DNA of 64,000 nt from Marinospirillum perlucidum. Lineage in GTDB: Bacteria > Pseudomonadota > Gammaproteobacteria > Pseudomonadales > Halomonadaceae. The notes below the pieces were generated by a model, which did not search any database, had not been told where the DNA came from, and worked only from the letters and a program-made list of their open reading frames with translations. Shown here piece after piece: positions 60,511 to 64,000 of this stretch. Within the stretch, counting starts at the first letter, position 1; each line of letters opens with the position of its first letter. Where the stretch lies: contig NZ_QFWJ01000001.1 of NCBI RefSeq assembly GCF_003336805.1, positions 62,001 through 126,000 on the forward strand, in the 5' to 3' direction. A program made the translations under genes and the position numbers.

Positions 60511-61017
60511 TTAGTTGCCACCGTTCAGCTGTTCTTCGATTCTCAAGCGGTTAGCTTCACGAGAAGCATTGTAAGCCGCTACCAGACTGGAAGCTTCTTC
60601 CAGCTTAACGGTGTAGCGACTGCTGGAGTTAAAGGTGATCTGGGAGCAGCTATTGCCTGAAGAAGTACACACTTGGCTAAGGCTGGCCGTTAACTCTGCA
60701 GCAATTTCCTCGGCAGTGAAAACATCACCGGTCATGCTGGGGCAGCGAAGACTGTGCGTGTTAAACTGCAGTTCGCCATTTTCCAGCCCGACATAAGCAG
60801 TGAGTACGCAGTTACTCAGCTGTTTTTCATTACTGGAGCTAATCTGAGCCGGATCGACTGCAAACCAGACATTATCCTTGCTTTCGCCATTCATCAGCTG
60901 AATTTCGCCAACACTGCTGACGTCCAGCAGGGTGCCTGAATTCAAGCTAATGGTGTCTTGAGCCATTATTGGCAAGGAAAAACCGATCAGGGCAAGACTT
61001 GCTATCAATTTTTTCAT
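60511..61017 (-). CDS. Predicted periplasmic protein, unknown
   Basis: 168 residues with a clear signal peptide (MKKLIASLALIGFSLPIMAQ, cleavage after MAQ or IMA). The mature part is rich in Ser, Asn and Thr with four cysteines (SNCVLTA, LRCPS, QVCTSS, NSCSQ), so two disulfides are likely. Family not recognised. Divergent from folE. Confidence 0.72.
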   Translation of the reverse strand: MKKLIASLALIGFSLPIMAQDTISLNSGTLLDVSSVGEIQLMNGESKDNVWFAVDPAQISSSNEKQLSNCVLTAYVGLENGELQFNTHSLRCPSMTGDVFTAEEIAAELTASLSQVCTSSGNSCSQITFNSSSRYTVKLEEASSLVAAYNASREANRLRIEEQLNGGN

Positions 61018-61254
61018 AATGCACTTAGTCCAGATTAAATGAGTGGATGCTAATTAGTATAACAGAGTGGAACGCTGGGTTATTGGTGTCAATTTGACGC
61101 ATTATAGATTCTTGTGCTCCATCGTGGAACTCATAAGCTGAATTGATAGTAAAACCGAGTAAATTAGTCGGAAAAAGAGGTGGTTTTTAATAGCAAAAAA
61201 GTATACATTTCCTATACAAGATCCCTGGTCGAGTCCCTGACTCTAGGTGGCTAA

Positions 61255-61860
61255 ATGAACGCGCTAACTCAACTTAAATCAATGAATGACAAGATAAACC
61301 CAGAAATGATCCATGAAAACCTGACGCCCTTGTATCGTGATCTCCTCAGCAATCTGGGTGAAGACCCGGAGCGTGAAGGCTTGCAGGATACGCCCAAGAG
61401 AGCTGCCAAAGCCATGCAGTATCTAACCCAGGGATATCACCAGTCTCTGGATGAGCTGGTCAATGGGGCGGTCTTTTCATCCGATACAGATGAGTTGGTG
61501 ATCGTCAAGGACATTGAACTCTATTCGCTGTGCGAGCATCATCTCTTGCCTTTTATCGGTAAATGCCACATTGGTTATCTCCCCCAGGGCAAGGTTCTCG
61601 GTCTCTCCAAGTTTGCCCGTATTGTTGATATGTACTCCCGACGCTTACAGATACAGGAACTCTTGACCAAGCAGATCGCTGAAGCGATTCAAGAAGTGAC
61701 GGGCGCTGCTGGGGTCGGGGTGATTATTGAAGCCAAGCATATGTGCATGATGATGCGGGGCGTTGAAAAACAGAATTCTTCCATGCGTACTTCCGTCATG
61801 TTGGGTCAGCTGCGGGCTTCACAGAATAGTCGTCAGGAATTTCTCAAGCTGCTGGATTAA
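61255..61860 (+). CDS. folE: GTP cyclohydrolase I
   Basis: 201 residues, type IA. Zinc and active-site residues are in [14 protein letters not shown] (about 89-102) and [12 protein letters not shown] (about 164-175). It converts GTP to 7,8-dihydroneopterin triphosphate, the first step of folate synthesis. Two in-frame ATGs eight codons apart make the start uncertain. It is 24 bp before folX. Confidence 0.95.
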   Translation: MNALTQLKSMNDKINPEMIHENLTPLYRDLLSNLGEDPEREGLQDTPKRAAKAMQYLTQGYHQSLDELVNGAVFSSDTDELVIVKDIELYSLCEHHLLPFIGKCHIGYLPQGKVLGLSKFARIVDMYSRRLQIQELLTKQIAEAIQEVTGAAGVGVIIEAKHMCMMMRGVEKQNSSMRTSVMLGQLRASQNSRQEFLKLLD

Positions 61861-61884
61861 ACCTCTTGCCAAGGAACTCTTTGC

Positions 61885-62274
61885 ATGCCACATCATGATC
61901 CCTATTCTCTGGCCAAGATTCGCATCAAGAATCTGCGCTTACGAACCTATATCGGTATCAAGGAAGATGAAATCCAGAATCGCCAGGATATCGTGGTTAA
62001 CGCTGTTATTCGTTATGCAGCCAACCGTGCAGTTCAGTTTAATCGAATTGAAGAAGCCTTGAATTACCGTACCATTACCAAGCGTTTGATCGCCCATGTC
62101 GAGGAGGGGCGTTTTGCGCTACTGGAAAGGCTAACCAAGGAACTGCTGGAAATTATTATGGAGTACGATCAGGTGCTGGCCGCAGAAGTTGAGGTCGACA
62201 AGCCCCATGCCCTGAGATTTTCCGATTCCGTTTCTGTTACCCTCAACGCTAAACGTGAACAAGAGGATGCTTGA
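61885..62274 (+). CDS. folX: Dihydroneopterin triphosphate 2'-epimerase
   Basis: The 129-residue T-fold protein matches Fol[41 protein letters not shown], and the catalytic glutamate/lysine region [16 protein letters not shown]. It epimerises dihydroneopterin triphosphate. FolB is the alternative, but the N-terminus and RFSDSV segment favour FolX. Follows folE in an evident operon. Confidence 0.9.
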   Translation: MPHHDPYSLAKIRIKNLRLRTYIGIKEDEIQNRQDIVVNAVIRYAANRAVQFNRIEEALNYRTITKRLIAHVEEGRFALLERLTKELLEIIMEYDQVLAAEVEVDKPHALRFSDSVSVTLNAKREQEDA

Positions 62275-62281
62275 GTCTTCC

Positions 62282-62518
62282 ATGAGTGATCCACAAACTC
62301 CCCGAATGAATCACAACCTTGCTATCCTGGGGCTGCTGCTTGCCTTGGGCGGGATGCTTTTGGTGTGGTTGTTGATTCCCTCTGTAATTGCTTCCGTGCT
62401 GGCCTATCGATCCATTCGGCGTGAACCTGAACGTTACTCGGGCATGCTTTTTGTAATCGCAGCCTGGGTTTTGAGTCTGGTTGTGGGTGGTCTTTACCTG
62501 GTTTTGAATGTTACTTGA
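62282..62518 (+). CDS. Small membrane protein with two helices
   Basis: From ATG 62282 a 78-residue protein with helices at about 12-38 and 55-74 separated by a basic loop (YRSIRREPERYSG). No family is recognised. Lies just after folX on the same strand, so may be the third gene of that operon. Confidence 0.65.
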   Translation: MSDPQTPRMNHNLAILGLLLALGGMLLVWLLIPSVIASVLAYRSIRREPERYSGMLFVIAAWVLSLVVGGLYLVLNVT

Positions 62519-62623
62519 AGATTTCAACAAAAGATAAAGACTCTTTACTGCTTTTTGCTCGTCTCTACCCCCATTCTTGGGTAAACTACCAGCAAAGACT
62601 AAACAAAACGGGAGTTTTACACC

Positions 62624-63412
62624 ATGCGTAAACTGATCGCCGCTACCGGTCTGGCTCTAACCCCTCTGGTTGCCAGCCAAGCCCAGGCTGCTTTGAACCT
62701 GACAGCAACTGCCAACTACTGGGATGCCAGCCCTTCTGGTTATATTCAGGGCAATTCCAGCCAGCCACAACTGGATTTTACAGACGAACTAGGCTTGGGT
62801 GATGAAGGTCTGACTAATCTATCTCTGCAGTTTGATCACTTTGTTCCCCTGATTCCTAATCTGCGCCTGACCCAGACTTCGATGGAGTTTACTGGTAACC
62901 GCAATACCAGTTTTACCTTCCTAAACCAGACATTTACAGGAAACACTACTTCAACCATTGATCTGAGTCATACTGATGCCACGGCCTACTACCGTTTTCT
63001 GGATGGCCTGACTTCACTGATTCCTCTGGTTTCCCTGCGCGTTGAAGTGGGTTTGACTGCACGCATGTTTGATGGTGGTTTTGAAATCCAGGGTGACGTT
63101 GGTGGTAATACCCGTACTGAATCCGTGGATCTGAGCGTGCCTCTGCCCATGGGTTACCTGGGTGGGCGTGTATCCCTGCCGTTCGGTCTGTCTGTTGGTG
63201 CCAAGCTGAATACCATCAGCTACAGTGGTAATGGCGTGACTGATTTCCAGGGTGATGTGAGCTATGAGTTTGGTGGTTTGCCACTGATTACTCCTGGTGT
63301 CACTGCCGGTTACCGTGAATTCACCATGACGCTGGACGATCTGGATGATACCTACGGGGATCTGACCGTTGATGGTGCCTTCTTTGGTGCTTACGTTCGT
63401 GCCGGCTTCTAA
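62624..63412 (+). CDS. Outer-membrane beta-barrel protein (TIGR04219-like)
   Basis: 262 residues with a Sec signal (MRKLIAATGLALTPLVASQA, cleavage after AQA). The mature protein has alternating strands (LNLTATANYWDASPSGYIQG, YLGGRVSLPFGLSVGAKLNT) and ends in AYVRAGF, the terminal-phenylalanine signal of outer-membrane barrels. It resembles the TIGR04219 family. Own terminator follows. Confidence 0.85.
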   Translation: MRKLIAATGLALTPLVASQAQAALNLTATANYWDASPSGYIQGNSSQPQLDFTDELGLGDEGLTNLSLQFDHFVPLIPNLRLTQTSMEFTGNRNTSFTFLNQTFTGNTTSTIDLSHTDATAYYRFLDGLTSLIPLVSLRVEVGLTARMFDGGFEIQGDVGGNTRTESVDLSVPLPMGYLGGRVSLPFGLSVGAKLNTISYSGNGVTDFQGDVSYEFGGLPLITPGVTAGYREFTMTLDDLDDTYGDLTVDGAFFGAYVRAGF

Positions 63413-63430
63413 GGCTTGACGAACGTTTGA

Positions 63431-63458
63431 AAACCCGGTTAGCCAACCGGGTTTTTTT
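63431..63458 (+). terminator. Terminator of the outer-membrane protein gene
   Basis: 10-bp stem (63431-63440 with 63445-63454), AGCC loop and T7 run. Confidence 0.92.
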
Positions 63459-63566
63459 ATGACTTCATAATAGTTTTTAGCAATCAGTAAAAGAGTTATC
63501 TTTATCTGGATTTATTGATGAGAAGGTTTATCATTCCTATTAATAAACCGGCTGGAGATGACGATC

Positions 63567-63779
63567 ATGTTGAAAACCCTGACCTTTGCAATCACTCATT
63601 TTACCGTGGCTTTCAGTGTTGTCTGGATGATGACCGGCAGTTTCTTAACCAGTAGCCTAGTGGCGCTGGTAGAACCCGGTATTAATACCCTGGCCTATTT
63701 TTTCCATGAAAGGATTTGGGAGGGGGTTAAAAAGAGAAAAGCTCAGGAGGCAGTAACAAAAGAAGCTTGGGTGGCCTGA
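63567..63779 (+). CDS. DUF2061-type small membrane protein
   Basis: The 70-residue product from ATG 63567 has GGAG at 9 bases; an ATG at 63558 is too close to that site. Sequence KTLTFAITHFTVAFSVVWMM, then SSLVALVEPGINTLAYFFHE, matches DUF2061. Two membrane helices, function unknown. Its stop lies inside the hairpin that may terminate purH. Confidence 0.85.
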   Translation: MLKTLTFAITHFTVAFSVVWMMTGSFLTSSLVALVEPGINTLAYFFHERIWEGVKKRKAQEAVTKEAWVA

Positions 63780-63791
63780 AACAGGCCACCC
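63769..63791 (-). terminator. Hairpin at the 3' end of purH
   Basis: Perfect 10-bp stem GGGTGGCCTG/CAGGCCACCC with AAA loop, followed leftward by a weak T-rich stretch. It overlaps the last codons of the DUF2061 gene. Confidence 0.6.
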
Positions 63792-63800
63792 GAGACGGGC

Positions 63801-64000
63801 TTAGTGGCGGAAGTGGCGCATGCCAGTGAAGACCATGGCAATACCGGCTTCGTTAGCAGCCTGGATGACTTCCTCATCACGGACGGAACCGCCGGGTTGG
63901 ATGACGGCAGTGATTCCCGCTGCTGCTGCAGCATCAATACCATCCCTAAAGGGGAAGAAGGCGTCAGACGCCATGACCGAACCCTTCACTTCCAATTGCT
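63801..64000 (-). CDS. purH: Bifunctional AICAR transformylase/IMP cyclohydrolase, C-terminal part
   Basis: Only the last 66 residues are in the window; the 5' end lies to the right. [20 protein letters not shown], then [20 protein letters not shown] and [11 protein letters not shown] are the invariant C-terminus of PurH. It performs the last two steps of purine synthesis to IMP. Confidence 0.96.
   Translation of the reverse strand, partial: QLEVKGSVMASDAFFPFRDGIDAAAAAGITAVIQPGGSVRDEEVIQAANEAGIAMVFTGMRHFRH

Overview
The window looks like a chromosomal segment of a free-living, probably marine or brackish, gammaproteobacterium of the Oceanospirillales/Alteromonadales type. The evidence is a dense set of familiar gammaproteobacterial housekeeping genes (rdgC, rmf, rlmL, pdxB, htpX, alaA, slt, trmJ, mltC, folE/folX, purH), a bioB-F-H-C-D operon, many c-di-GMP and chemotaxis genes, and a short inverted-repeat MITE family. 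No database search was possible; names come from reading motifs.

Layout. 1-14.4 kb is ordinary core genome: metal efflux, lipid acyltransfer, RdgC, ribosome hibernation, rRNA methylation, PLP biosynthesis, chemoreceptor, HtpX, AlaA, a diguanylate cyclase and a YlqF GTPase. 14.5-14.7 kb is a tRNA-Glu/tRNA-Gly operon with a strong promoter and terminator. From there to about 34.2 kb lies an accessory island of about 19.5 kb, bounded by two identical 26-bp copies of the tRNA-Gly terminator. It holds an AT-rich islet with a PEGA-domain envelope protein and several homopolymer-associated frame breaks, then a tightly overlapping operon of an AAA+ ATPase, a TPR membrane protein and many unrecognised proteins, then further membrane proteins and a Phd/PIN toxin-antitoxin pair.

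The most unusual part is 28.2-33.1 kb. Two copies of a roughly 800-bp unit each comprise a promoter, a candidate structured RNA of about 470 nt (with a covarying hairpin) and a 184-codon ORF. They flank a U32-family gene pair. Copy 1 of the ORF is interrupted by an in-frame UGA and an in-frame UAG, yet it aligns without gaps to copy 2 right to the same final stop. The two genes that bracket it are a Gly-like tRNA with anticodon UCA (reads UGA) and a Gln-like tRNA with anticodon CUA (reads UAG). Both have an abnormal long variable arm of related sequence. The UGA aligns with a glycine codon of copy 2. I read this as a candidate self-contained nonsense-recoding cassette; a decaying pseudogene beside odd tRNA genes is the main alternative.

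From 34.2 kb the core resumes: thioredoxin-like protein, DUF1853, TrmJ, Slt, then a TetR-controlled acyl-CoA catabolic cluster (thiolase, acyl-CoA synthetase, short-chain dehydrogenase, acyl-CoA dehydrogenase), ComF, a biotin operon preceded by a BirA-type operator, tRNA-Leu, a GGDEF-EAL protein, two paralogous long acyl-CoA dehydrogenases, MltC, the folE-folX pterin pair, an outer-membrane protein and the 3' end of purH. Ordinary host genes here end in TAG and TGA (pdxB ends in TAG, for example), so any suppression must be weak, conditional or context-specific rather than genome-wide.
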